A DNA stretch of 64,000 bases. Origin: Rhizobiaceae bacterium (lineage in GTDB: Bacteria > Pseudomonadota > Alphaproteobacteria > Rhizobiales > Rhizobiaceae). Of the stretch, positions 56,848 through 64,000 are shown piece after piece (position 1 is the stretch's first letter; every line of letters starts with the position of its first letter). A program made the translations under genes and the position numbers. The notes below the pieces were generated by a model that was not told the DNA's origin, ran no database searches, and saw only the letters and a program-made list of their open reading frames with translations. The stretch is taken from contig JAHBYW010000001.1 of assembly GCA_019635755.1 (NCBI GenBank), positions 186,001-250,000 of the forward strand, given 5' to 3'.

Positions 56848-57114
56848 TCAATGCATCGTCATCCACTCGCGCGCTTCGCGCAGGGCCTTGGCGATCTCGG
56901 TCTTCGACATCTGCGCCGAAAGCTCCGAGCGCAGCGCAGCGGCACGGGACGAGCCCTTGATCGCGGCGATGTTGAACCATTTGTGGGCCGAGACCATGTC
57001 TGCGTCGCAGTCGCGGCCGGTCGCGTACATCATGCCCAGCTCGAACAGGATGTCCGCCTGCGCGGTCGCACCCATGTCGCCGAACCCGGCCTCAAGCATC
57101 TCGAAACGTGCCAT
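56848..57114 (-). CDS. small Sel1-repeat protein
   Basis: An 88-residue protein with a single Sel1-like repeat (LFELGMMYATGRDCDADMVSAHKWFNIAA). Conserved as a stand-alone small protein in Rhizobiales as far as can be recalled. No signal peptide; possibly a protein-interaction module. ATG 57114 has AGGGGACA; the longer frame upstream has no site. Confidence 0.8.
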   Translation of the reverse strand: MARFEMLEAGFGDMGATAQADILFELGMMYATGRDCDADMVSAHKWFNIAAIKGSSRAAALRSELSAQMSKTEIAKALREAREWMTMH

Positions 57115-57532
57115 GTCAGTGTCCCCTGTCTTTCTCCCGAGAGCCGACTTTCCGATCGCCCGGAGGCGTGCCCTCTGTTGACGTGGAGAATGCCGGGGAG
57201 GCTTGAATCCGCCGTCAACGGGCGTGCTTAACATGCCGAAAACAAAGCTCGAATTTTCTGTAAATGCCGGAAATCATTAAGGATGCAGGCTCCGGGATTC
57301 GCTGGCTTTCGTCGAAAATTCGATGAAAATTCGCAGGCTTCGCGGAAACCCTTCGCTAACCCAAAAACCGGCGCGAAAAGCGCTCCCATCGCTTCGGCGC
57401 GCCTCTGTCGCGCTCACCATGCGTCGCTCCGCCGGCGCTTTTGTTTCAGCAACCGCTGCATTAGGCTCGACGCCGTGAGGGACGCTGGACGGCGAGACTG
57501 CCGTCGATAACGAACCCTGATGGAGGAGACTG
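57115..57532. other. intergenic region between Sel1 and DUF2147 genes, no gene recognised
   Basis: A stretch of about 420 bp containing both divergent promoters. The near-repeat CGTCGAAAATTCGATGAAAATTCG (57313-57336) is A/T-rich and could be regulatory; no coding frame has family features. Confidence 0.4.
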
Positions 57533-57874
57533 ATGTATCGCAGGATTTCCGTCGCGGCTGCCGCGACGCTTCTGTTTGTCGGCACGGCGGTCGCAGCCGA
57601 CGGTATCGTCGGAAACTGGACGACCGATTCCGGCCAGACCGCGGCGATCACCGGCGGCGGGCCGTTCACGATCACGCTGAAGACCGGCGAGCATGCCGGC
57701 AAGCGCATCGGCCGCATGTCGGCGGCGGGCAACAACAAATATACGGGCGAGATCACCGATCCGGCCGACGACAAGACCTATTCGGGCGATGCCACGCTCA
57801 ACGGCAATTCGCTGAAGATGCGCGGCTGCGTCGCCATCGTGTTCTGCAAGAGCCAGAACTGGAAGCGGCAGTAG
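57533..57874 (+). CDS. DUF2147 family exported protein
   Basis: A 113-residue protein with signal peptide MYRRISVAAAATLLFVGTAVA and the mature start DGIVGNWTTDSGQ. The core G-x-W...TYSGDATLNGNSLKMRGCVAIVFCKSQNWKR matches DUF2147, a periplasmic beta-barrel-like family of unknown function. The two Cys in RGC...FC may pair. Confidence 0.88.
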   Translation: MYRRISVAAAATLLFVGTAVAADGIVGNWTTDSGQTAAITGGGPFTITLKTGEHAGKRIGRMSAAGNNKYTGEITDPADDKTYSGDATLNGNSLKMRGCVAIVFCKSQNWKRQ

Positions 57875-58161
57875 CCCGACGCCGGCGCCCGAGCCCGCGC
57901 CGAACACATCACGACGAACCAGCGGCAGGCCATAGCGGCCTGCCGCCTCGCTGCACCGACCGCCACGCGACCTGATCGCCGCGCCGTTCGCGTCATCTCG
58001 CGCACCGCCGATTGCCTTGCGCGATCCTGGCCCGCTGCCATATGGCGGCGGCGCGCCGGTCCTCAGCACCGTTAACCCCCGTGAACCCGACATGAACGGC
58101 CACATCAGGGGCAGTTCAGCGGCAAGTTGGCAAATTCCGTGTCGAAACGAAGGGACACCGA

Positions 58162-58332
58162 ATGCTTGCCCGCAGGTTCACGATCGTCTGCTTGATCACA
58201 ACCCTGTTCGGCATGTTCTTCGCGATCCTCGTCGCTGAAGCCAGCAGGTCCCACCGGACCTGGGACACCGGACTGGTCGTCCCCTGCACCTTCTCCGACG
58301 GATCGGTCTGCTCCCCTTCGAGAACCCGATAG
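58162..58332 (+). CDS. small membrane protein
   Basis: A 56-residue protein: a basic start (MLARRFTIVCLITT), one membrane helix to about residue 25, and a polar end with two Cys (VVPCTFSDGSVCSP). AAGGGA lies six bases before the ATG. No family recognised. A short gap separates it from the next small gene on the same strand. Confidence 0.5.
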   Translation: MLARRFTIVCLITTLFGMFFAILVAEASRSHRTWDTGLVVPCTFSDGSVCSPSRTR

Positions 58333-58369
58333 GCGCACGGCGGCGCCGCACAGGAAGACGAGGACGACG

Positions 58370-58555
58370 ATGAGCATACGCACCACCCTCCGGCAGATCA
58401 TGCCCCGCGCCACCATCCTGCTCGGCCTGCTGGCCCTGCCGCTGGTCGCCATGCCCGTGGTGAACGCGGGCGAGAAGGTGACCATCGAGGCCCCGAGCCC
58501 GAAGAAGATGGGCGCCGGGCTGGTGATCATGGTCTCGCTGCAGCGCGCCCAGTAG
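58370..58555 (+). CDS. small exported or membrane protein
   Basis: A 61-residue protein with a long N-terminal hydrophobic stretch (ATILLGLLALPLVAMPVVNAG) that could be a signal peptide cleaved after VNA, and a short basic mature part (KVTIEAPSPKKMGAG). Not recognised. GAGGACGACG upstream is a modest ribosome-binding site. Confidence 0.45.
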   Translation: MSIRTTLRQIMPRATILLGLLALPLVAMPVVNAGEKVTIEAPSPKKMGAGLVIMVSLQRAQ

Positions 58556-58623
58556 CGCGCTGCCGGCGCGGGAAGCGGCACCCTCCCCCTCCCGCGCACC
58601 GGACGAATTCCCTATATTGGGTC

Positions 58624-60126
58624 ATGGAAAAGCGAATCTACCCGGCCCCCATCAATCTGATCGAGAGTCCCGAGCCCTATCCGCGGCGCAGCTTCACCGA
58701 CGCCGGCGAGGCGGTCGCCGCGCTGAAGGAGCTCTACCACCGCAACACCGAGTTTCTCCGCAACGCGTTCCTGCGGCTGGCCGACGAGGGCGCCGACGAC
58801 CGGCGGTTTCGAGCCTACTATCCCGAAGTCAGCGTCGCCACCGCGTCCTTCGTGCAGGTGGACAGCCGCCTCGCCTACGGGCACGTCCCCGGCCCTGGCG
58901 ACTTCTCCACCACCGTCACGCGGCCGGATCTGTTCGAGAGCTACCTGACCGAACAGCTCCGGCTCATCCTGCGCAACCACGGCGTGCCGATCACCGTGTC
59001 GGAGTCGGAGACGCCGATCCCGCTGCATTTCGCCTTCCTCGAAGGCACCTATGTCGAGGCCTCCGTCGCCGACCGGATCAACCGGCCGCTGCGCGATGTC
59101 TTCGACGTGCCGGATCTTGCCGGCACCGACGACCAGATCGCCAACGGGACGTTCGAGCCGCAGCCCGGCGAGGCACGACCGCTCGCGCCGTTCACGGCCC
59201 AGCGCATCGACTATTCGCTTCACCGGCTGTCGCACTACACCGCGACAAGCCCGCAGCACTTCCAGAACTTCGTCCTGTTCACCAACTACCAGTTCTACAT
59301 CGACGAGTTCTGCGTCTACGCCCGCAATCTGATGGCCGAGGGCGGCGAAGGCTACACCTCCTTCATCGAGCCCGGGAACATCGCGACGCTCGCCGGCGAA
59401 GGGGCGCCCAAGGAGGGCTCGACGCCCATCCGCATGCCGCAGATGCCGGCCTATCACCTGACCAAGCCCGGCCACGCCGGCATCACGATGGTCAATATCG
59501 GCGTCGGCCCGTCGAATGCCAAGACGATAACCGACCACATCGCGGTGCTGCGGCCGCACGCCTGGCTGATGCTCGGCCACTGCGCCGGCCTGCGCAACAG
59601 CCAAGCGCTCGGCGACTATGTGCTGGCGCATGCCTATGTGCGCGAGGACCACGTGCTGGACGACGACCTGCCGGTGTGGGTGCCGCTTCCGGCGCTGGCC
59701 GAAGTGCAGGTCGCGCTTGAGCAGGCCGTCGCCGAGGTCACCGGCCTCTCCGGCTACGACCTGAAGCGCATCATGCGCACCGGGACCGTTGCCACCATCG
59801 ACAACCGCAACTGGGAACTGCGCGACCAGCGCGGTCCGGTGCAGCGGCTGTCGCAGTCCCGCGCCATCGCGCTCGACATGGAGTCCGCGACCATCGCCGC
59901 CAACGGCTTCCGCTTCCGCGTCCCCTACGGGACGCTGCTGTGCGTCTCCGACAAGCCGCTCCATGGCGAGCTGAAGCTGCCGGGCATGGCGACGGAGTTC
60001 TACAAGCGGCAGGTGGCGCAGCACCTGACGATCGGCATCCGCGCCGTGGAGAAGCTGGCGGCGATGGCGCCCGAACGGCTGCATTCGCGCAAGCTGCGCA
60101 GCTTCTCGGAGACGGCGTTCCAGTGA
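58624..60126 (+). CDS. amn: AMP nucleosidase
   Basis: A 500-residue Amn (AMP to adenine plus ribose 5-phosphate). An N-terminal regulatory domain (about 1-170) is followed by the nucleosidase fold: MVNIGVGPSNAKTITDHIAVLRPH, the core LGHCAGLRNSQALGDYVLAHAYVRED, and ALDMESATIAANGFRFRVPYGTLLCVSDKP with the catalytic Glu and the final Asp. Length and motifs fit the family. Confidence 0.93.
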   Translation: MEKRIYPAPINLIESPEPYPRRSFTDAGEAVAALKELYHRNTEFLRNAFLRLADEGADDRRFRAYYPEVSVATASFVQVDSRLAYGHVPGPGDFSTTVTRPDLFESYLTEQLRLILRNHGVPITVSESETPIPLHFAFLEGTYVEASVADRINRPLRDVFDVPDLAGTDDQIANGTFEPQPGEARPLAPFTAQRIDYSLHRLSHYTATSPQHFQNFVLFTNYQFYIDEFCVYARNLMAEGGEGYTSFIEPGNIATLAGEGAPKEGSTPIRMPQMPAYHLTKPGHAGITMVNIGVGPSNAKTITDHIAVLRPHAWLMLGHCAGLRNSQALGDYVLAHAYVREDHVLDDDLPVWVPLPALAEVQVALEQAVAEVTGLSGYDLKRIMRTGTVATIDNRNWELRDQRGPVQRLSQSRAIALDMESATIAANGFRFRVPYGTLLCVSDKPLHGELKLPGMATEFYKRQVAQHLTIGIRAVEKLAAMAPERLHSRKLRSFSETAFQ

Positions 60127-60170
60127 TCGCGTCTTGATCGGGCCGCAATTCGTCCGCTAATCCCGCGGCC

Positions 60171-61181
60171 ATGTGGGCACGGGCTTTCGCGATCCTGCTT
60201 CTTCTTGCGACGCTTGCGGTCTCGGTGCCGCTGGTGGCCGGCCTGCTTGCCCGGCTGCACCCCGCTTTCGATTCCTTCGGGCATTTCCGCTGGCACCTGT
60301 CGCTCGCGCTGATCGCAGTGGCGCTGGTGCTGGCCGCGACGCGCTTCCGCCGTGAGGGTATCGTCGGCCTGCTGCTCGGCCTCGGGGCGCTCTGGACGAC
60401 GCTGCCAGGCATGGGTCTCGCCGCCGTGGCCACCGCCGACGCCGAGGGCCGGCCGAGCTACCAGCTGCTCCAGCTCAACCTGTTCTTTGACAACCCCTCC
60501 TTCGCCGACGTCCTTTCGCTGGTCGGTCGCGAGAAACCCGACGTGATCACCTTCGACGAGGTCTCCGACGCCTGGCGCCCCCGCCTCGAACTGCTCGCTC
60601 CGATGTATCCGTACCGCGCGGTCTGCACCTCGTCGCGCCGCGTCGGCGGCGTGGCGATCCTGTCGCGCCGGCCATTGGCGCCCGGTCATGACATCGAATG
60701 CCTGAGCGACGGGATGCTTGCCATCGCGCGCGTCGATTTCGGCGGCCGGTGGGTCGACGTCGCTGCCGTGCACCTGCATTGGCCATGGCCGTTCTACCAG
60801 CCCGACCAGATCGCCGGTTTTTCTCCGCGCCTGCGCGAGCTCGGGCGCTCGGCCATCCTCGCCGGCGACCTCAACGCCGCGACGTGGAGCGCTGCGGCAA
60901 GAACCATCGCCACGGCCAGCGGTGCCACCGTCGTGCAGGGCATCGGCCCGACATGGCTGCCGCTCGAGCTTCCGGCCGCGCTGATCGACTATATCGGCCT
61001 GCCGATCGACAACGTCTTCGCCAAGGGCGACGTCCATGTCGTCTCGGCCACGAGACTGGAGCGCGTCGGTTCCGACCATTTGCCGATCCTGGTGCGGTTC
61101 TCGCTGCCGCCCGGCCCCGGCGAGGACCAGACCGACATGGCGATGGCGCGGCCGGTGGATGAAGGTCCGCGACATGAGTGA
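60171..61181 (+). CDS. endonuclease/exonuclease/phosphatase family membrane protein
   Basis: A 336-residue protein. Three N-terminal membrane segments (LLLLATLAVSVPLVAGLL; LALIAVALVLAA; GLLLGLGALWTTLPG) anchor a catalytic EEP domain with QLNLFFDN, the Glu of FDEVSDAW, GDLNAATWS and the final SDHLPIL. The metal and phosphate sites are present. The acting site is probably periplasmic or on the membrane; the substrate is unknown. Confidence 0.85.
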   Translation: MWARAFAILLLLATLAVSVPLVAGLLARLHPAFDSFGHFRWHLSLALIAVALVLAATRFRREGIVGLLLGLGALWTTLPGMGLAAVATADAEGRPSYQLLQLNLFFDNPSFADVLSLVGREKPDVITFDEVSDAWRPRLELLAPMYPYRAVCTSSRRVGGVAILSRRPLAPGHDIECLSDGMLAIARVDFGGRWVDVAAVHLHWPWPFYQPDQIAGFSPRLRELGRSAILAGDLNAATWSAAARTIATASGATVVQGIGPTWLPLELPAALIDYIGLPIDNVFAKGDVHVVSATRLERVGSDHLPILVRFSLPPGPGEDQTDMAMARPVDEGPRHE

Positions 61182-61518
61182 GGTCGAGGCGGCCGTCCGC
61201 GCGGTGTTCGCACACGAGACCGCCGACGGCACCGGCAAGCGCGCCAACCCGTACTGGTCGTCCGGCGGGCACAATGTCGGCACCGACGTCCTGATCGCCG
61301 TCAGCGCCGCACGCCGCTCCCTGCATGGAGGACGGTCCGCGACGCTGACGCTTGGCCGGTCTCTCGAACTTCTCGAAACGGCCCATGAGCGCTACCGGCG
61401 CGAGGAGGACGATCCGGACGGATTCGGATCGGCGACGTTTCACGCGATCCGCCGCGCCTTCGAGGCGCTGGCCGCCCAACACGGCGCCGACGCCGTGTTC
61501 GTCCCGTCCCGGTTGTGA
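61174..61518 (+). CDS. hypothetical protein
   Basis: A 114-residue hydrophilic protein (MSEVEAAVRAVFAHETADG) without a recognised domain. It overlaps the EEP gene by 8 bp, so it is translated from the same message. ATG 61174 or 61159 are both possible; a longer frame inside the EEP gene was rejected. Cytoplasmic. Confidence 0.6.
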   Translation: MSEVEAAVRAVFAHETADGTGKRANPYWSSGGHNVGTDVLIAVSAARRSLHGGRSATLTLGRSLELLETAHERYRREEDDPDGFGSATFHAIRRAFEALAAQHGADAVFVPSRL

Positions 61519-61524
61519 CAGTCT

Positions 61525-62118
61525 CTAGCGCGACAGCGCGCGAACCAGACCGTCGACCGCGCCGCCGCGCGCGTGCTCGGTCTTGTCGAACCGCACCTGC
61601 CGCGCCTCGTATTCGGCGTAGACGCCGTCGACGCGGCGCTTAATCGCCGCCTGCGCCTTGCGGCAGCCCGGATCGTCCTTCATCGCGAACCCGGAGATCG
61701 CCTTGTCGGCGGCTTTCACCATCTGCGACGCCAGCGTCCCGTGCGTCTCCTCATGGGCCTTCACCCCGGCGTAGAAGCGCTCCCACTTCTTCTTCAGCGG
61801 GGAGGACATCTTTCCGGAGACTTTCGGGTAGGTGTAGGTGATCGACAGCGTGGCGACCGCGCTCTTCAGGCGGCAGGTGCCGTTCTTCTGCGCCCACTCG
61901 ATCTCCCAGTTCACCGTATAGCTCGTCTGCGCGATCGCGCGGGTCAGGAACCCATGCTTCGGTCCGCGACGATCCATGGCCGACAGGAGCTCGGTGCCCG
62001 TCCGGCCGCTGATCTCGTACGTCTTTGTCTCGACCGACGTCTTCACCGTCGCGGCGGCGGGCGACACGGCCCAGCCGACAGCGGCGAGAACGAGCACAGT
62101 ATGGACAAGCAACCGCAT
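61525..62118 (-). CDS. DUF922 exported protein with HExxH motif
   Basis: A 197-residue protein. The signal peptide (MRLLVHTVLVLAAVGWAVSPAAA) is followed by the DUF922 domain with YEISGRTGTELL and a zinc-peptidase-like H122-E-E-T-H126 (VKAHEETHGTLAS). It is predicted to be a periplasmic metalloprotease or pseudoenzyme; no substrate known. ATG 62118 was chosen; a longer frame lacks a signal peptide. Confidence 0.85.
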   Translation of the reverse strand: MRLLVHTVLVLAAVGWAVSPAAATVKTSVETKTYEISGRTGTELLSAMDRRGPKHGFLTRAIAQTSYTVNWEIEWAQKNGTCRLKSAVATLSITYTYPKVSGKMSSPLKKKWERFYAGVKAHEETHGTLASQMVKAADKAISGFAMKDDPGCRKAQAAIKRRVDGVYAEYEARQVRFDKTEHARGGAVDGLVRALSR

Positions 62119-62222
62119 CGAAAGGCTCCGGAAACGGCGAAACACTACACGCAGCAACCAGGGATTCAATACGGCGCCCATCACAGATCGGTGCGTGCCG
62201 GTCCAGCCGGCATGCGCGCCGC

Positions 62223-62366
62223 TCAGGCGCCGGAAACCTCGCTGCATTCGACCAGGTCGTTCGGCGTGACGACGCAGTCGTGGGACGCCGGATCGCTCCC
62301 GGGCGACGTGCTGGAGCAGGCCGCGAGCAGCACACAGGTCAGCAGCATGACGGCCGTGCGCATCAT
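62223..62366 (-). CDS. small lipoprotein
   Basis: A 47-residue protein. The lipobox L-A-A-C (TAVMLLTCVLLAACSST) predicts cleavage and lipidation at that Cys. The mature part is short, polar and has two more Cys (DCVVTPNDLVECSE). The ribosome-binding site is weak; two ATGs are adjacent. No family recognised. Confidence 0.55.
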   Translation of the reverse strand: MMRTAVMLLTCVLLAACSSTSPGSDPASHDCVVTPNDLVECSEVSGA

Positions 62367-62413
62367 GGGGCAGCGTTTCCGAGTTGGCGCGTCGGTCCGA
62401 CCGACGCGCGACA

Positions 62414-64000
62414 CTACAGCACGAAGTCGCCGGCGGTCATCTCCACCAGCGCCGTGCCCTTCAGCCGGATCGAGAAGTCGGCCGCGAGGCTTCCGCCGGT
62501 GTTGACCTCGACGATCACGTCCGGCCCGGCGATGTCCTTGATGCGCACCTGCCCTGCCTTGGTGAAGGCGTCGTCATGGATGTACGTCATCCTCGGCCCG
62601 AACAGCGCCGACACGTCGATCCGGTCATTGCCGCGTCCCCGATCGTCGAAGTCGGTGATGATGTCCATCGTGCTGCCGCGCGAATGGGTCTTGTTGGTGA
62701 ACTTGAAAATATCGTTGTGAAGCCCGCCGGTCAGCGTGTCCTTTCCGACATTGCCGATGATCGTGTCGTTGCCCGCACCGCCGTCGAGCGTGTCGTTCCC
62801 GATGCCACCGTCCAGCAGGTTGCCCGAGGTGTTTCCGGTCAGCACATTGGCCAGCCCGTTGCCGGTGCCTGAAAAGGCGCTGCCGAGCAGCGTCAGATTC
62901 TCGATCTCGGAGAAGTCGAAGAAGGCGAGGCTGCGGTCGATGGTGGACGTGATCGTGTCGATGCCGGCGCTATCGATGACCGCGTCGACGCCGGATGCCT
63001 CTGCACCCAGGACGTAGGTGTCGTTGCCATCTCCGCCGTCCAGCTCGTCGCTCCCGCCGCGGCCATCGAGAAGATTGTTGCCCTCGGTTGCATACAGACG
63101 GTTCGCAAGATTGTTGCCGGTCAAAGAACCGTTCACCTGATGGACGAACAAGTCCTCGATGTCGCCCTTGAACCGGGAGGTGTCGTTGAGGTCGGCGCTG
63201 ACCTCGCTGTAGACGGTGTCGTAGCCATTGGTGCCCGTCTCGTCGACGACGTCGGCGGCGGAGCGGACGTTGTAAGCGTCGCTTCCATTGCCACCCACAA
63301 GCACGTTGGCACCCGCCGACGGCGCTCCGTCGAACACGTCCTCCGCGTAGAGGGTGTCGTCGCCCTCTCCACCGAAGAGCATGTCGCTGCCCTGCCCTCC
63401 CAGGAGGGTGTCGTTGTCAGGCCCGCCCTCGATCCAGTCGTCTCCGCTTCCGCCGACCAGAACGTCACGGCCGCTGGCGCCGAAGAGAAAGTCTTCGCCG
63501 AGGCCACCAAAGATGCTGTTGTCGGTCGCGTTCCCCGTCAGCCGATCCGACCCGGCGTCGCCGAGCAGATTGCGGTAACCGGCCGCCAGCGTGACGACGT
63601 CATCGCCAGCACCTGCAAGGTATGTCTGCCCGGCCGCCATGACCGGATTGATGTCCGCACCTGCCGTGCCCTGCTGGACGATGCCGGCGTCTTCCAGGAG
63701 GACGTATTCGTACAGTCCGCGCGCCTGAGGGTTGAGGGCGACCGGCGACACGCGGACTTCGATGTAATGAACTCCGGTGACGGCGGCGACGAATGTCAGG
63801 GCAGCGTCAAGCGCGACGCCGTCGTCTTCCCCTGCGCTGGAAATGACAACGCCACTCGGGTCGTAGAGGACGAGCGCGACGTCGGGACTGATCTCCGTGT
63901 TCGCCATGTGCGCGAAGATCGTATAGGTATGTCCGGCCTCGGCGTAGTTGCGAAACCAGTCCCTGTCGCCGCCAACGCCCAGGATGCCCCCGGCATATCC
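62414..64000 (-). CDS. RTX-type calcium-binding protein 3 (N-terminus beyond window edge)
   Basis: The frame stays open to the right edge, so the start is missing; at least 528 residues are seen. The visible N-terminal part (GGDRDWFRNYAEAGHTYTIF... VALVLYDPSG) resembles the pre-peptidase C-terminal (PPC) beta-sandwich. Blocks of GGxGxD repeats follow (RLTGNATDNSIFGGLGEDFL; NVLTGNTSGNLLDGG; TIIGNVGKDTLTGG), then a C-terminal segment different from RTX proteins 1 and 2. Probably type I secreted, extracellular. The internal ATG at 63907 is not the true start. Confidence 0.85.
   Translation of the reverse strand, partial: GYAGGILGVGGDRDWFRNYAEAGHTYTIFAHMANTEISPDVALVLYDPSGVVISSAGEDDGVALDAALTFVAAVTGVHYIEVRVSPVALNPQARGLYEYVLLEDAGIVQQGTAGADINPVMAAGQTYLAGAGDDVVTLAAGYRNLLGDAGSDRLTGNATDNSIFGGLGEDFLFGASGRDVLVGGSGDDWIEGGPDNDTLLGGQGSDMLFGGEGDDTLYAEDVFDGAPSAGANVLVGGNGSDAYNVRSAADVVDETGTNGYDTVYSEVSADLNDTSRFKGDIEDLFVHQVNGSLTGNNLANRLYATEGNNLLDGRGGSDELDGGDGNDTYVLGAEASGVDAVIDSAGIDTITSTIDRSLAFFDFSEIENLTLLGSAFSGTGNGLANVLTGNTSGNLLDGGIGNDTLDGGAGNDTIIGNVGKDTLTGGLHNDIFKFTNKTHSRGSTMDIITDFDDRGRGNDRIDVSALFGPRMTYIHDDAFTKAGQVRIKDIAGPDVIVEVNTGGSLAADFSIRLKGTALVEMTAGDFVL

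Overview
The window is GC-rich alphaproteobacterial chromosome. It most resembles Hyphomicrobiales/Rhizobiales of the Mesorhizobium-Phyllobacteriaceae type. This rests on the conserved order rsh-pyrE-acpS-lepB-rnc-era...recO, two porins of the Rhizobiales Omp2/RopA type with the characteristic N-terminal PEPEPVEYVRVCD segment, a leucine-degradation cluster (ivd, mccB, mccA), and the GC-rich intergenic palindromes common in rhizobial genomes. The genus assignment is an inference. No rRNA, integrase, transposase or CRISPR array was seen.

Layout. 1-12.3 kb: a minus-strand core run. It reads rpoZ, rsh, pyrE, acpS, lepB, rnc and era, then (interrupted by DUF3601, vapBC and a MarR-GNAT/OsmC pair) recO and a DUF2339 membrane protein cut by the window edge. 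12.5-19.4 kb: housekeeping genes (LabA-like NYN protein, family 5 uracil-DNA glycosylase, GH25 lysozyme, smpB, dapA, lytic transglycosylase, alpha/beta hydrolase). 19.8-28.2 kb: an envelope and secretion block. Two homologous porins point away from each other and enclose tRNA-Ser(GCU), a 117-bp tandem repeat, two convergent RTX-type calcium-binding proteins, an SH3 protein and a CHASE4-GGDEF diguanylate cyclase. 28.4-33.6 kb: a beta-lactamase-fold hydrolase, an aminotransferase, a CASTOR/POLLUX-like channel, acylphosphatase and a YCII protein.

33.8-56.6 kb: the leucine/isovalerate catabolic genes (TetR regulator, ivd, mccB, VOC protein, mccA, YitT) are split into three pieces by accessory DNA. 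The first insert holds hicAB, a PcfJ-like gene and an AbrB-PIN pair. The second, about 13 kb, holds a membrane protein, a methyltransferase-DUF2200 pair, a wHTH-TPR regulator, an HTH-ImmA/IrrE protease with an unknown partner, a caspase-like protein, membrane enzymes, and a DGQHR-domain gene coupled to an unknown, possibly HEPN-like gene. Two A/T-richer islands (about 43.8-45.6 kb and 49.9-51.8 kb) are the best candidates for horizontally acquired, defence-like modules. The DGQHR pair is the strongest candidate for an undescribed system. Arrays of GC-rich palindromic repeats flank these islands (47.0-48.25, 52.2-52.9 and 53.8-53.9 kb).

56.8-64 kb: Sel1 and DUF2147 proteins, two small membrane/secreted proteins, AMP nucleosidase, an EEP-family phosphatase, a DUF922 HExxH protein, a small lipoprotein, and a third RTX protein cut by the right edge. 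Most long frames opposite these genes are high-GC antisense shadows and were left out. Starts were chosen from ribosome-binding sites and family N-termini, so several lie inside longer open frames.
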